A stretch of DNA of 64,000 nt, from positions 2,069,501-2,133,500 of the forward strand of contig NZ_CP106753.1 in NCBI RefSeq assembly GCF_025642115.1, read 5' to 3'. Under the pieces are notes generated by a model. The model saw only the letters and a program-made list of their open reading frames with translations, did no database searches and was not told where the DNA came from. Position numbers and translations under genes: made by a program. The number at the start of each line of letters is the position of its first letter. The stretch's first letter is position 1. Positions 27,168 through 38,300 of the stretch are shown piece after piece. The DNA is from Chitiniphilus purpureus (lineage in GTDB: Bacteria; Pseudomonadota; Gammaproteobacteria; Burkholderiales; Chitinibacteraceae).

Positions 27168-27644
27168 ATGGAAAAAGAAAAGAATCTTGAAGGGCTGGGT
27201 GGTTGGCTCATTCTGGTGGGGCTGGGCATCATCATTTCTCCGTTACGGATTCTGGGCCAGATGTTTGTGATGTACTCGGAGATTTTTTCTAATGGGGTTT
27301 GGGCAGCGCTGACAACCCCGGGAACCGAAGTTTACAATCCGCTCTGGGCGTCGATCCTGTTCGGAGAAATGGCTCTGAATGGCGTATTGGCGCTTGTGTG
27401 GATCTTCATCGCTTTTCTGTTCTTTTCGAAGAAGAAAGTCTTTCCAAAATGGTACATCGGCATCTTGCTGTTTACCGTGGTATTCATACTGATCGATGCA
27501 TTGGTAATAAAGGCCGTACTTCCGGATGAGCCGATATTTGATGCCCAAACCTATAAGGAACTAGGCCGCTCCCTTCTTGTTGCGCTGATATGGATTCCGT
27601 ACATGCAGGTTTCAAAAAGGGTTAAGGCCACGTTTGTGAACTGA
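27168..27644 (+). CDS. DUF2569 family membrane protein
   Basis: A 158-residue protein with the DUF2569 start 'EGLGGWLILVGLGIIISPLRI' and four predicted membrane segments (about residues 10-30, 65-85, 96-115 and 128-145). An AAGGGAG site lies just before the ATG at 27168. The family has no defined function. GC is low relative to flanking core genes. Confidence 0.7.
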   Translation: MEKEKNLEGLGGWLILVGLGIIISPLRILGQMFVMYSEIFSNGVWAALTTPGTEVYNPLWASILFGEMALNGVLALVWIFIAFLFFSKKKVFPKWYIGILLFTVVFILIDALVIKAVLPDEPIFDAQTYKELGRSLLVALIWIPYMQVSKRVKATFVN

Positions 27645-27788
27645 AATGGCGGGCTGCGATGGTTTTCGACACCCTTGCTCCAGGAAAAGTGCTGGGGTTC
27701 CAAATATGGGCGGTCGATCACGATCTATCAGCGCGGGTCAGGGCAGGTAGATGCATGTCCGCTCACGTCGAACGTCTAAGGCACACCC

Positions 27789-28391
27789 ATGAATGACACG
27801 GATAGGAAAGCGAAGCAAATTGACGAATTGAGATCGGCTCTCATCTTTTTTAGCAATGGCGGAAAGATAGACCGTGAAAAGTGGGTTGTTAGCCAACTTC
27901 TCAAAGCGATGCGGATCGATTTCAAAGAAGATGAGCTGATAGCAGCTTCAGAGCCAGCGGATATCGAGTTCCGGGGGGTGCAGTTCCAGGTGAAGGAAAT
28001 GCTCGATAAAGGCCGCCGTAGAACAGACGAATACAAGCAGAGGCTGGCGAAGGCGGAATCAGCCCGAAACTTCGAAGAATTGATCGAGCCCTACACGCCC
28101 AAGGACATTTCGTTCTCTAAGATAGTGGAGCAGTGTTACGAGTACGCGGAATCGTTAAAGACTAAATACGGCTGGCTTGAATGCAAGAATATCGATCTGC
28201 TCTGCTATTTCAACTGGCAAGACTATAGCATCGTGCCACCGATCGAGGTTTTTAATAAAGAAACTATATTTAGGTCTCTTTCAGTCGTGAGCAATCTCTA
28301 TTGCACTGTGGCGTCTGTTATGCCAAATGCGCCAATCCTCTTAAGGGAACATGTTGGCAAGGTTGGCACATATCGTGAAGCCGACGCCTGA
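27789..28391 (+). CDS. DUF1780 family protein
   Basis: A 200-residue cytosolic protein resembling DUF1780, which has been annotated as endonuclease-like. The conserved parts are 'FFSNGGKIDREKWVVSQLL', 'EPADIEFRGVQFQVKEMLDK' and 'GRRRTDEY' in the first half, then 'IDLLCYFNW'. The acidic/Lys arrangement (E.ADIEF...QVKE) is reminiscent of PD-(D/E)XK nuclease cores. GC is distinctly low. It could be a phage-defence or mobile-element remnant. Confidence 0.65.
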   Translation: MNDTDRKAKQIDELRSALIFFSNGGKIDREKWVVSQLLKAMRIDFKEDELIAASEPADIEFRGVQFQVKEMLDKGRRRTDEYKQRLAKAESARNFEELIEPYTPKDISFSKIVEQCYEYAESLKTKYGWLECKNIDLLCYFNWQDYSIVPPIEVFNKETIFRSLSVVSNLYCTVASVMPNAPILLREHVGKVGTYREADA

Positions 28392-28471
28392 CGGGCACGC
28401 CGTTCCACCGGACCTCGGCCTCGCGGCGCGGGCCCGCGGCCGGTCAACTATGTATCAGCCGGAGCATTCCC

Positions 28472-28777
28472 ATGTTGCAATGTGATGCTTATCAGGTTTT
28501 GACTACGCTCGATGCCAGCGAGGTCGAACGTGTTGCCGAGCAGCTGAACAAAACGGGATTTGCCACTGATGAAGATAGGTTGTGCCTTGGGTCCATGCTT
28601 ATCGAGCATTGGCACGCCAAGTGCACCTCCCACTTGAATGCACATGGCTACACCGGCGGTGAATTGCGGTGTGCGGGAAAATACTACCCCAACCACAGTG
28701 CAATTTATGTCCTATATGACTCAGCCATGCATGCGCATGCCGATGCAATGGCGCACCTGGATCGCGCCGCCTGTTGA
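28472..28777 (+). CDS. Unknown 101-residue protein
   Basis: A small soluble protein with a GGAG site 6 bases before the ATG. It is His- and Cys-rich for its size (HWHAKCTSHLNAHGY; C-terminal HAHADAMAHLD), which could allow metal binding. No family recognised. Confidence 0.5.
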   Translation: MLQCDAYQVLTTLDASEVERVAEQLNKTGFATDEDRLCLGSMLIEHWHAKCTSHLNAHGYTGGELRCAGKYYPNHSAIYVLYDSAMHAHADAMAHLDRAAC

Positions 28778-28813
28778 AGGGCTGCTGCCTATGTCTGGCA
28801 CCCAGGAGACCGC

Positions 28814-29290
28814 ATGACAGTCATGCGTATGGACAACGTCGGCATCGTGGTGGAAAACATCGATGCCGCCGTCGAATTCTTTACCGAGCTCGGCCTTACC
28901 TTGGAAGGCCGCATGCCCATCGAGGACGAATGGGCTGGCCGCGTCACCGGATTGCGCGGCCAGCGCGTCGAGATCGCCATGCTGCGCACCCCCGACGGGC
29001 ACAGTCGCATCGAGCTCTCGCGCTTCGATGCGCCCGCCATCGCATCCGATCACCGCATGGCCCCCGTAAACGCGTTGGGATACCTGCGCGTCATGTTCAC
29101 CGTCCAGGACATCGACGATACCCTCGCCCGGCTGTGCAAACTCGGCGCGACGCTGGTGGATGAAGTCGTCGATTACCAAGGCGTCTACCGGCTGTGCTAC
29201 CTCCGGGGCCCCGAAGGCGTTCTCATCGGGCTTGCCCAACAGCTCGGGCAGCCGGCCTCCCGCGCAAACCCGATGGCACGCCAGGGTTGA
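28814..29290 (+). CDS. VOC (glyoxalase-like) protein
   Basis: A 158-residue protein with the VOC pattern: 'MDNVGIVVENIDAAVEFFTELGLTLEGR' at the start, 'RIELSRFDAP' and 'YLRVMFTVQDIDDTLARLCKLGA' in the second half, and 'GPEGVLIGLAQQL' at the end. It is typical of lactoylglutathione-lyase-like enzymes of unknown substrate. An AGGAG site precedes the ATG. GC returns to the core level. Confidence 0.8.
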   Translation: MTVMRMDNVGIVVENIDAAVEFFTELGLTLEGRMPIEDEWAGRVTGLRGQRVEIAMLRTPDGHSRIELSRFDAPAIASDHRMAPVNALGYLRVMFTVQDIDDTLARLCKLGATLVDEVVDYQGVYRLCYLRGPEGVLIGLAQQLGQPASRANPMARQG

Positions 29291-29562
29291 GAACTTGGCG
29301 TTGGCGATGCGGCGCCGTTCGCAAACGCCAGCGCAGCGCCCGCGGCAAGCAATGCGCAACGTCCTGGCATGACGAACCGGATCCGCTGCAGCCGTGCTGT
29401 CGGCGAGCACGGGGCGGGCCGGCTGGGCCCAGCCCCAGCCCTGCGGTGGGGCAGTTCGGGCGGCTCGCCTTGGTGCAAGCCGCTGGCGCTACGGGACCGC
29501 TTTGTGCCTGGCATCCTGCCGGCCTGCCCCAGACGCAACCGTGACACGCGCGTTCACCGGCC

Positions 29563-30045
29563 CTAAGCCGCCGTCGGCACGCCCTGCAGCAACGCCTTGA
29601 CCCGTGCATCCAGGCTGGCGGCGTCGAGTGCGACGCCGACCTCGTCGAGGAAGGCCTGTACCTGTGGCGGGTGGTAGACGATGGCGCCGCGCTCCAGGTC
29701 CACGTACTGCAGCCGCGACCAGAGCACGGCCTTGGGGCGGATGGCGGCGGCATCCAGCATGGCGATCTCCAGCATCACCCCGTGGCGGGTGATATTGAAC
29801 ACGCTGCTTTCGATGATGACGCATTCGCCGAGCGCTGCCGGGTGCAGGTAGCGGATATCGGTGGCGGCGATCACCCAGTTGCGCTGGCGTGACATCATTT
29901 CAGTGCGCAGCAGCGGGTAGTGCTCGATCACATGCTGTTCGCGGCCGTCGAACAGGTAGTCGAGGTAGCGCACGTTGTAGAGGTGGCCGAACGGGTCGCA
30001 GTCGGAGAACTTGACCGTGAGGCGGGTCTGGGGGCGTTGGTTCAT
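29563..30045 (-). CDS. Hotdog acyl-CoA/ACP thioesterase, last gene of the PKS operon
   Basis: A 160-residue single-hotdog protein with the 4-hydroxybenzoyl-CoA thioesterase-type motif 'FSDCDPFGHLYNVRYLDYL' (Asp at position ~16) near the N-terminus. Its ATG overlaps the stop of the upstream PKS (ATGA), so it is translated with it. It could release or edit acyl groups stalled on the ACPs, beside the PKS's own terminal thioesterase. The open frame extends far upstream, but only this start fits. Confidence 0.8.
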   Translation of the reverse strand: MNQRPQTRLTVKFSDCDPFGHLYNVRYLDYLFDGREQHVIEHYPLLRTEMMSRQRNWVIAATDIRYLHPAALGECVIIESSVFNITRHGVMLEIAMLDAAAIRPKAVLWSRLQYVDLERGAIVYHPPQVQAFLDEVGVALDAASLDARVKALLQGVPTAA

Positions 30046-33000
30046 CGGGATTCGTGGCGGGCCATCAGGGTTCGCAGGATGCCGGGCACGCCGTCGGCGG
30101 CGTGGACGAAGAAGTGCCCGCCCGGCAGTTGGTGGAATTCGAAATCCGCGGTGCACAGCCGGTGCCAGCCCTGCATGTGGGCGGCGCCGACAAGGGGATC
30201 GTGCTCGCCGGCCAACGCGATCAGGTCGCATGGCAAGGGTGGGGTGGCGTGTGGCAGGTAGGCCTGCATCATCTGCCAGTCGGCTTCGGCCGCTGCGCGC
30301 CAGCCGTTGCGTTCCAGCAGCGTGTTGGGCACCAGGGGGTCGTCGTGCAGCTCGTGCAGCAGTGTCTCGATGCTGGCCGGCCCCCGCAGTGTCGCCTCGC
30401 GGTGCATGTCCGGCGTCCACATCGCGCCGACCACCACCGCGCGCAGCAGTGGCCGGTGCCGCGCATCCAGGCGCGACGCCACCTCGTAGGCAAGCAGGCT
30501 GCCCATGCTGTGCCCGTAGAGGTACAGCGGCAGCGGGGGCAGCGCGCACAGCTCGTCGGCGATCCGTGCGGCGAGGGCGGTCAGGCTCGATGCCCCGCCG
30601 CGGGGCCAGTCGACGGTCAGCAGCGACACGTCGTCGTCCAGCCGTGCGGACCAGCCGGCAAAGCAGCCGGCGTCGCCACCCAGATAGTGCAGGCAGACCA
30701 GCCGGCGGGCCGGCTGCGCCGCCCCCGGCTGTACGGTCAGGTGGCGCTGTGGCGCCACGTCGTCCGTGGTGGGGCCGGGCTGCTGGGCGCGTACCAGTTC
30801 GGCCAGGTCGCATGCGGACAGCGCCATGGCGCGCATGGTCAGTGGCAGCCGGATGGCGTGGCGCGCATTCAGCTGCTCCAGCAGTTCCATGCTCATCAGC
30901 GAATCCAGGCCGAAGTCTTCGAGTGGCAGCGTCGGGTCCAGTGTCTGGCCGCCGAGCCCCATGATGTCCGCGGCCAGCGCGGCGATCTCCACCTCGCCTG
31001 CCGCCGCGGAACCGGCCGGCTGCGGCGTGGGCGCCGACGGCGCGGCCAGGGCAGCCGCCTCGATGGCCTCGGGTCGGCTGCACGCAATGATCAGCACGTC
31101 CGCATCGGGCCGGCCCAGCGCAAGGTCCAGGCCGGCCAGGGCCGGGCCGGCCTGCAACGGGGCCATGCCGAGCTGCGCCATGGCCTGGCGTGCCGCCGGG
31201 CCCAGGTCGCCTGCCATGCCCGCGCCGTCCCAGGGGCCCCAGCACAGGCTGCGGCCCGGCAGGCCGGCGGCGCGGCGCAATGCGCACAGGCCATCGAGCG
31301 CCGCATTGGCGGCGGCGTACACGCTCTGCCCGGCGCCGGACAGGATTGCCGCCACCGATGAGTAGCAGACGAACAGGTCGAGCGGCAGCCCGGCGCTGGC
31401 CCGGTGCAGATGCCACGCGCCCAGCAGCTTGGGCGCGAATACCGCATCGATGCTGGCACGGTCGGCAAGGGCGACGCTGCGGTCCTGCAGCACGCCTGCC
31501 AGATGGAAGATGCCGCGCAGCGGTGGCGACGCGTGGCCGATGTCCGCAAGCAGGGCCGTGACCGCGTCCGGGTCCGTCACGTCGAGCGCGCAGGCGATCA
31601 ATTCGCAGGACCGGCCCTGGGCCCGGGCAAATGCCTGCAATGCGGCCGTGTCGGGGGCCTGGCGGCCGGCAAGGTAGAGCCGTGCCACGCCCTTGGTGAT
31701 CAGGTGGCGGCACAGCGCCTGCCCCAGCGCACCCCCCGCGCCGGTCACCAGTTGGGCGCTGCCTTGCCATTGCGGGGCGGTGGCGCTGGCCGCCGTGGGC
31801 AGCAATGTCAGCCGGTGCGCGTGCAGCTGGCCGGCGTCGTCGAGCAGGGCCGAGTGCCCGATGGTGCGCAGTGTGGTGGCGAGGCGGCGCAGCACGTCCG
31901 GCGTGGCGTGTGCCGGCAGTGCCCAGCAGCGCATCTGCACGCTCCGCAGCTCGCTGCCGATACCACGTGCCAGTGCCGCCAGCGCCGCGTAGGCCAGCCG
32001 GGCGGTCTCCCCGTCGCCACTGACCATGGCGTAGAGGCGCAGTGGCGCAGGGCCGGCCAGCCGGCGGGCCAGATCGAGGCCGGTGTCGATCTGCCCGGCA
32101 ATGGCGGCAGCCCCACCGGTCCCGTCCAGCGGCACGAACCACAGCACGTCGGTTGGCCGGGGCGCTGTCGGTGCCACGGCAGCGGCCGAGGGCAGGCAGC
32201 TGACCCGGGCCCCGAGTGCGGCGAGCACCTGTGCCATGGCGGTGGCCTGCGCGGTCGCACCGATCACGGTCCAGGCGCCGTCGGTCACGGCATGGTTGTC
32301 GGCGATCGGCTCGGGCAGCGGCTGCGCCTGCCAGCCGAACAGGGTGGCGCCGGCCGCGCCGGGTTGGGGCAGCTGGTGCACCGCGATGGCCTGCGCGCGC
32401 AGGCCGTCGATCGCCAGTGCCAGGCCGCTGTCGTCGTACAGCCGCAGTGCGCCGACGGTATCCGGCGCCACGCCCGCCAGCCGGGCGTGGCAGCGATAGT
32501 GCCGGCCCGGCGCGGGCTTGCACCGGAACACCGCGTGCTCGATCGAGACCGGGATCAGGGTGTCCGGCGTGTCGCCCAACAGCACGCGCAACAGGTGCAG
32601 GCAGGAGTCGATCAACCCGGGCGGCAGTGCCAGCATGCCGTCGCCAGGCAGGTCCGCCGGCGCCTGCAGCGTGGCGAAGACCTCGCCCGCGACAACCCGG
32701 TACGCGGTGATCCAGCGGAACAAGGGGCCCAGATCGATGCCGCGCGCCGCCTGTACGGCGTACAGCGATTCACCGGCGACCGCATCATCGGCCGGCGGCC
32801 AGGGGGCATCGGGCACGGCCGTTTCGTGCAACGGTGCGGCGTGCAGCACGGCTTGCCCCTTCAGGTGCGGCGCCGCGCCTTCGCTGGCGACCGACACCTC
32901 GCCCCGCTCCGGCGACCAGTGCAATCGCAACGGGCGCTGCTCGGTTCCCGGCGGCATGACCAGGGGTTCCATGAAGCGGACATCGTGCAGCGCCAGCCAT

Positions 33001-35384
33001 GCCGCGCCATGCGGCCGCAGCGCGGCATGGCAGAGTGACAGATGCAGTGCACCCGGTGCCACTGGCACCTCGAACAGCCGGTGCTGCCGCACGATCTCGC
33101 CCAGCGGTCCGGACAGCGGGTGGACGACATCGATCGGTGCCGTGGGGGCGGTGCTGTGTTTCCAGTACGGCTGGCGCTGGAACGGGTAGGTGGGCAAGGT
33201 GGCCTGGCGGTGGTGTTGCGGGTCGTACCAGCGCGACCAGTCGATCCGCACGCCCAGGGTGTAGAGCGCCTGCAGCAGCTGCAGCAAGGCGGCGCGTGGC
33301 GCCGAAGCGGGGTCGAACACATGCAGCGGCGCCGTGGGGGTGTGCGGGCCGGTGGCACCGAGCAGCAACACCGGCTGCGGCAGCGGGGCCGGGGGCGGGA
33401 CGGGGGGCGCCTTGCCGGCTGAGGCAAAGGCTTCGGCCAGCGTCATCCGCCCGGCCTGGTGCGCGGCCACCCAGTGCCCCGTGCCGTCGCCGGCGCAGTC
33501 CGCGGTGGCAACGCCCAGTTCAGCCAGCCAGTGCGCCAGCGCCTGTTGCGCGAGGAATGCGCGCTGCGCCGGGGTGAGGTCGGTATCGCCAAGGCCCAGG
33601 GTGTCGTACAGCGCGGCGAGCTGGCGGCGGTACGGGGGGGCTGCCTGGGCCAGCAACGCCCCGGCGCCATCGGGCCAGGGGCCGAACCACAATGCGGGCT
33701 GGGGGGCGCGCACCGCGCGCTGGCCGAGCTGGGGCTGCTGCAGCGCCGCGTCGATCTGTTGGGCCAGATCGCCGGTATCGCGGGCGACGAAGGCGATGCG
33801 CCATTCGAAGTGGTTGCGGCCGGTAGCGGCGGTGCAGCACAGGTCGGCGAGTGGGGCGGTGGGGTGCGCCAGTGCCGGTTGATAGGCCTGCAGCAGCGCG
33901 CGCAGTGCGGCGGGGTCGCGGGCGGAGAGGCACAGCAGCTGCGCGCCGGGCGGGGGGTCGGGCCGTGGCACGGGGGGCGGGGCTTCGAGCAGCACGTGGG
34001 CATTGGTGCCGCTCATGCCGAAACAGCTGGCCGCCAGCAGCAGCGGCCCGGGTCCGTCAAGGCGCTCCGGCACGACGGGCACGCGCAGGCGGTATCGATC
34101 CCATGGCACGCGGCTGTTCGGCTCATGCAAGTGCGGCATCGGCGGGACGGTCCGTCCACGGGCGATGACCAGCAGCTTGAGCAGGCTGGCCAGGCCCGCG
34201 CTGGCTTCCAGGTGGCCGACATTGGCCTTGACGCTGCCCACCAGCAGGTCGTCCTGCCGCACGTCCGGGCGCGCATAGACATTGCCGATGGCGGCAAGCT
34301 CGATCGGATCGCCCAGCGGCGTGCCGGTGCCGTGCGCTTCGACATAGCGCACCTGGCCCGGTGCGATGCCGGCCGTGTCCAACGCCGCGCGCAGCAGGTC
34401 TTCCTGCCGCTTGCCGTTGGGCGCGGTCAGGCCGTTGCTCCTGCCGTCATGGTTGACCGCGCTGCCGCGCACGATGCCATGCAGGCGCGCGCCGCGAGCC
34501 TGCGCATCGGTGGCCCGCTGCAGCAGCAGCGCTGCAACGCCCTCGCCGCGGCCGTAGCCGTCGGCCGCGGCGTCGAAGGGCTTGCACAGCCCGTCGGGCG
34601 ACAACGCCTTGAGCCTGGAAAAGCCGATGCTGCCGACCGGGGAGATGATCAGGTTGGCGGCAGCGACGATGGCGGTATCGATCTCCCGCGCCAGCAGCGC
34701 CTGCCTCGCCAGATGCAGCGCCACCAGCGACGAGGAGCACGCGGTATCGAGTTGCAGGCAGGGTCCGGTCAGATCGAAGGTGTAGGCGATGCGTCCGGCC
34801 GACAGGCTGCGCGCGTTGCCAAGCGCGTTGGCGGCGGACAGCTGAGCCAGATCCATGCCATGCGTCGCCACCTGCAGATAGTCGTCCATCGACAGTCCGA
34901 CGTAGACACCGGTGCGCGAGCCGCGCAGCGCTTCGGGCGCGATGCCGGCGTCCTCCATGGCCTCCCACACCGTTTCGAGCAGCAGGCGATGTTGCGGGTC
35001 GATCTCCACCGCCTCTCGCGGCGAGATGCCGAAGAAGGCCGCGTCAAAGCCGGCGACGTCGTCGAGGAAGGCCGCGCGTTGCGCATAGAGTTTGCCCGGC
35101 GCCTCGGGGTCGGCGCTGTAGTAGTCCTCGGCGCACCAGCGCGACGGCGGCACCGGCGAGGCGGTGCTGTGCCCGTCCAGCAGCAGCCTGGCGTAGCCGT
35201 CCAGGGTATGCACGCCGCCGGGCAGGCGCAGGCCGCAGCCGAGCACCGCGATGCCATCGTCGCCGCGTTCCCGGCGGGCGGCATCCAGCGCCTGCTTGAG
35301 TTGCCGGATCTTGTTGAGGGCATCGCGCAGCAGGGCACTCGATTCGTCGGCGGCGGTGTCGTCGGAGCGAGGGGGGGCGTTCAT
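30042..35384 (-). CDS. Polyketide synthase: KS - truncated AT - DH - KR - ACP - TE
   Basis: A 1780-residue PKS. A short N-terminal coiled-coil-like helix (~15-40) may dock to the preceding PKS. KS: residues ~43-465, active-site Cys216 (DTACSSS) with His351 (HGTGTPLGD) and His391. Residues ~462-738 are an AT remnant in which the GHSxGE elbow has become GDGTGH and the rest of the catalytic core is missing. DH: ~750-1010, keeps His ~767 and Asp ~927. KR: ~1040-1440 with TGAGGALG (~1215) and Tyr in YAAAN (~1356). ACP serine ~1493 (GLDSLM). TE with GHSMG (~1626). With no working AT, malonyl units must come from a trans-acting AT. The TE suggests this is the last module. ATG overlaps the upstream PKS stop. 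Confidence 0.92.
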   Translation of the reverse strand: MNAPPRSDDTAADESSALLRDALNKIRQLKQALDAARRERGDDGIAVLGCGLRLPGGVHTLDGYARLLLDGHSTASPVPPSRWCAEDYYSADPEAPGKLYAQRAAFLDDVAGFDAAFFGISPREAVEIDPQHRLLLETVWEAMEDAGIAPEALRGSRTGVYVGLSMDDYLQVATHGMDLAQLSAANALGNARSLSAGRIAYTFDLTGPCLQLDTACSSSLVALHLARQALLAREIDTAIVAAANLIISPVGSIGFSRLKALSPDGLCKPFDAAADGYGRGEGVAALLLQRATDAQARGARLHGIVRGSAVNHDGRSNGLTAPNGKRQEDLLRAALDTAGIAPGQVRYVEAHGTGTPLGDPIELAAIGNVYARPDVRQDDLLVGSVKANVGHLEASAGLASLLKLLVIARGRTVPPMPHLHEPNSRVPWDRYRLRVPVVPERLDGPGPLLLAASCFGMSGTNAHVLLEAPPPVPRPDPPPGAQLLCLSARDPAALRALLQAYQPALAHPTAPLADLCCTAATGRNHFEWRIAFVARDTGDLAQQIDAALQQPQLGQRAVRAPQPALWFGPWPDGAGALLAQAAPPYRRQLAALYDTLGLGDTDLTPAQRAFLAQQALAHWLAELGVATADCAGDGTGHWVAAHQAGRMTLAEAFASAGKAPPVPPPAPLPQPVLLLGATGPHTPTAPLHVFDPASAPRAALLQLLQALYTLGVRIDWSRWYDPQHHRQATLPTYPFQRQPYWKHSTAPTAPIDVVHPLSGPLGEIVRQHRLFEVPVAPGALHLSLCHAALRPHGAAWLALHDVRFMEPLVMPPGTEQRPLRLHWSPERGEVSVASEGAAPHLKGQAVLHAAPLHETAVPDAPWPPADDAVAGESLYAVQAARGIDLGPLFRWITAYRVVAGEVFATLQAPADLPGDGMLALPPGLIDSCLHLLRVLLGDTPDTLIPVSIEHAVFRCKPAPGRHYRCHARLAGVAPDTVGALRLYDDSGLALAIDGLRAQAIAVHQLPQPGAAGATLFGWQAQPLPEPIADNHAVTDGAWTVIGATAQATAMAQVLAALGARVSCLPSAAAVAPTAPRPTDVLWFVPLDGTGGAAAIAGQIDTGLDLARRLAGPAPLRLYAMVSGDGETARLAYAALAALARGIGSELRSVQMRCWALPAHATPDVLRRLATTLRTIGHSALLDDAGQLHAHRLTLLPTAASATAPQWQGSAQLVTGAGGALGQALCRHLITKGVARLYLAGRQAPDTAALQAFARAQGRSCELIACALDVTDPDAVTALLADIGHASPPLRGIFHLAGVLQDRSVALADRASIDAVFAPKLLGAWHLHRASAGLPLDLFVCYSSVAAILSGAGQSVYAAANAALDGLCALRRAAGLPGRSLCWGPWDGAGMAGDLGPAARQAMAQLGMAPLQAGPALAGLDLALGRPDADVLIIACSRPEAIEAAALAAPSAPTPQPAGSAAAGEVEIAALAADIMGLGGQTLDPTLPLEDFGLDSLMSMELLEQLNARHAIRLPLTMRAMALSACDLAELVRAQQPGPTTDDVAPQRHLTVQPGAAQPARRLVCLHYLGGDAGCFAGWSARLDDDVSLLTVDWPRGGASSLTALAARIADELCALPPLPLYLYGHSMGSLLAYEVASRLDARHRPLLRAVVVGAMWTPDMHREATLRGPASIETLLHELHDDPLVPNTLLERNGWRAAAEADWQMMQAYLPHATPPLPCDLIALAGEHDPLVGAAHMQGWHRLCTADFEFHQLPGGHFFVHAADGVPGILRTLMARHESR
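33171..33999. repeat. 829-bp repeat, copy A (inside the second PKS)
   Basis: Aligns without gaps to 37376-38204 at a constant offset of 4205 bases. I count about 14 mismatches, so ~98 percent identity. It spans the end of KS, the degenerate AT and the post-AT linker (…PTYPFQRQ). The flanking KS sequences are much less alike. Confidence 0.9.
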
Positions 35385-38300
35385 GAGGTGGCAAGCTCCC
35401 GGCGCAGCGCGTCAAGCAACGCCTGTGGATCGGTTTCGGGCAGGATGATCGGCTGTTCGGCGGGCGTACCGCCGAACAGGAAGGCCAGCAGTGCCCCGGG
35501 CGTGGGGTAGTTCCACAGCATGGTGGGGTCCAGCTCGCGCCCCAGCCGCGCTTCCAGCGTCTGTGCGATCTCGACCGCGTCGATCGAGTCGAAGCCGTAT
35601 TCCTGGAATGGCCGCTCCAGGTCCAGCTCGGCCGCGGCGACCCCGGCCTTGGCGGCGATCGCGGCCAGCAGCCAGCTGCGATCGTCCCGCGTCGCGGGTG
35701 TGCCGGGCGCCGACGGTATCGGCGCCGCGACGGGCGCGGCTGGTGGCACGGCCGCCGGCGTCGGGTCGGGCTGCAGCAGCGCGTCCTGCGGCAGGTCGCG
35801 CTGGTCCACCTCGCCGATCTGCGCGGCCAGCCGCGCGGCGTGCGCGCGCAATGCGCCCATGTCCTGCGCCGGCTGCGGTGCCAGCTGGGCGCTGCAGTCG
35901 TCGAGCGCACGTGCGAAACGGGCGGCGCACCAGTCTGTGGTCGTGCTGGTGCAATGGCCTTCGGCGGCGGCCCACAACGCGGCTTCGCACAAAAGCCCCC
36001 CCACGGCGTGCGCCAGCAGCGGTGCACGGCGTTGCGCGGGGCCCGCGCGCTCGACCAGCGCATCGAGCCGCTGCGTGGCCGCTGTCAGCTGGCGGCTGGC
36101 GACGCCGCCCAGGTGCGCGTCCAGGAACTGCGACAACCGGTGCTGCCCCTTGAGGTGGGCGGCGCCGATGTAGGCGAGCAGCGCCTCGGTCGGGCCTTCG
36201 AAGATGCGCAGCAAGCGGGCATCGCGGAACAGCTGGGGAATCTGGTTGGTCTCGATATAGCCACGCCCGCCGGTGAACTGCATGGTGCCGTCGACGATCT
36301 GCCACAGGTGCTCCGAGCCGCTGATCTTGGCTACCGCGTACAGCTCGTCCGGCAGCGTCACACCACAATCGCGCAGGCCGGCGGTGGCCTGGATCAGCGC
36401 CGAGACGGCGTCGATGCGTGCCACGGTCTCGGCCAGGAAGCGCAGGTAGACCGGGTTGTGCCCCAGCAGGCCGGTCGACACCGCGCGCCGCGCGGCGTAG
36501 CGCTCGCTCAACTGCAGGCAGCGCTTCATCGCGCCGACGGCCATGGCGGCGATGCCCAGGCGGCCCAGGTGGAAGGCGTGCTGCGCGATGGTGAGGCCCT
36601 TGCCGGCCATCCCGAGCCGCTGGGTCTCATCCACCCTCAATCCCTCGAAGATCAGCTCGTTCTGCACCATGCCGCGGACACCCATGGTCAGTGCCTCCGG
36701 GCCGTGCCGCAGCCCCGCCGCCCCGCCCGGGACCGCGAAGCCGCTGATGCCCAGCATGCGTCCGGCGGCATCGCATTCGTTGACGAAGACCGAGATCACG
36801 CCGGCCCAGGCGCCCGAGCCGATCCAGATCTTGTGTCCATCGAGCCGCAGGCTGCCGTCCGCCGCCGGCCGCGCGGTGCTGGTGAGCGCGCGTGGGTTCG
36901 AGCCGGCGCCCCGCTCGGTGATGGCGAATGCGCCCAGGGTGCCCCCGGTCGCCAGCAGCGGCAGCATGCGTTCGCGCCATGCCGGCGTCGCGCCTTCCAG
37001 CAGCGGCAGCGTACCCAGCACGTTATGCACGCCCAGGAACGAGGCAAGCGTGATGTCCACGGCACCGGCCTGCTCGAACACGTGCAGGCAGTCGCGGATC
37101 GGCAGCGCGCTGCCTTGCAGCGCGGTTGGCACCAACAGCCCCATCAGCCCGGCGTCGCCCAGCGCCTGCACCACATGGGGCGGAATGCAGCGGCGCTCGT
37201 CGATCAGCCGCGAATCCAGCCGGGTGCGCGCGTAATCGGCCAGCCAGTGCGCCATTGCCACGGCGCGCGGACCGGGTGTTGCCAACGGCGCGCGCGCTGC
37301 CGGTCCGGTGGCGGCGAGGGGGAGGGCGGGGGTGACCGGTTCGCCCCCCGGCTGCTCCAGCGTGAACCACAGCGTCTGGCGCTGGAACGGGTAGGTGGGC
37401 AGGGTGGCCTGGCGGTGGTGTTGCGGGTCGTACCAGCGCGACCAGTCGATCCGCACACCCAGGGTGTAGAGCGCCTGCAGCAGCTGCAGCAAGGCGGCGC
37501 GTGGCGCCGAAGCGGGGTCGAATACATGCAGCGGCGCCGTGGGGGTGTGCGGGCCGGTGGCACCGAGCAGCAACACCGGCTGCGGCAGCGGGGCCGGGGG
37601 CGGGATGGGGGGCGCCTTGCCGGCTGAGGCAAAGGCTTCGGCCAGCGTCATCCGCCCGGCCTGGTGCGCGGCCACCCAGTGCCCGGTGCCGTCGCCGGCG
37701 CAGTCCGCGGTGGCAACGCCCAGTTCAGCCAGCCAGTGCGCCAGCGCCTGTTGCGCGAGGAATGCGCGCTGCGCCGGGGTGAGGTCGGTATCGCCAAGGC
37801 CCAGGGTGTCGTACAGCGCGGCAAGCTGGCGGCGGTACGGGGGGGCTGCCTGGGCCAGCAATGCACCGGCGCCATCGGGCCAGGGGCCGAACCACAACGC
37901 GGGCTGGGGGGCGCGCACCGCGCGCTGGCCGAGCTGGGGCTGCTGCAGCGCCGCGTCGATCTGTTGGGCCAGATCGCCGGTATCGCGGGCGACGAAGGCG
38001 ATGCGCCATTCGAAGTGGTTGCGGCCGGTGGCGGCGGTGCAGCACAGGTCGGCGAGTGGGGCGGTGGGGTGCGCTAGTACCGGTTGATAGGCCTGCAGCA
38101 GCGCGCGCAGTGCGGCGGGGTCGCGGGCGGAGAGGCACAGCAGCTGCGCGCCGGGCGGGGGGTCGGCCCGAGGCACGGGGGGCGGGGCTTCGAGCAGCAC
38201 GTGGCCGTTGGCACCGCCGAAGCCGTAGGCGGTGATGGCGGCGAGCGGGCGCTCGCGGCGGCTGTGCCAGGGGGTGAGCGACAACGGTACCCGCAGGCGC

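Noticed and set aside
27000..28471. Possible integron cassette array: short genes separated by spacers with attC-like ends (CAAACGTTAG, AACGTCTAAGG)
   Set aside because: No spacer contains a matched pair of RYYYAAC/GTTRRRY core sites, spacer structures differ, and no integrase is in the window.
29563..32523. A 986-residue version of the terminal thioesterase
   Set aside because: The extra 826 residues are an out-of-frame reading of the PKS. The real start is ATG 30045, which overlaps the PKS stop.
33459..35510. 683-codon open frame on the plus strand (and a similar one at 35840-37627)
   Set aside because: Antisense to the PKS genes, with shadow-frame composition and no domains. Its partial duplication simply reflects the 829-bp repeat.
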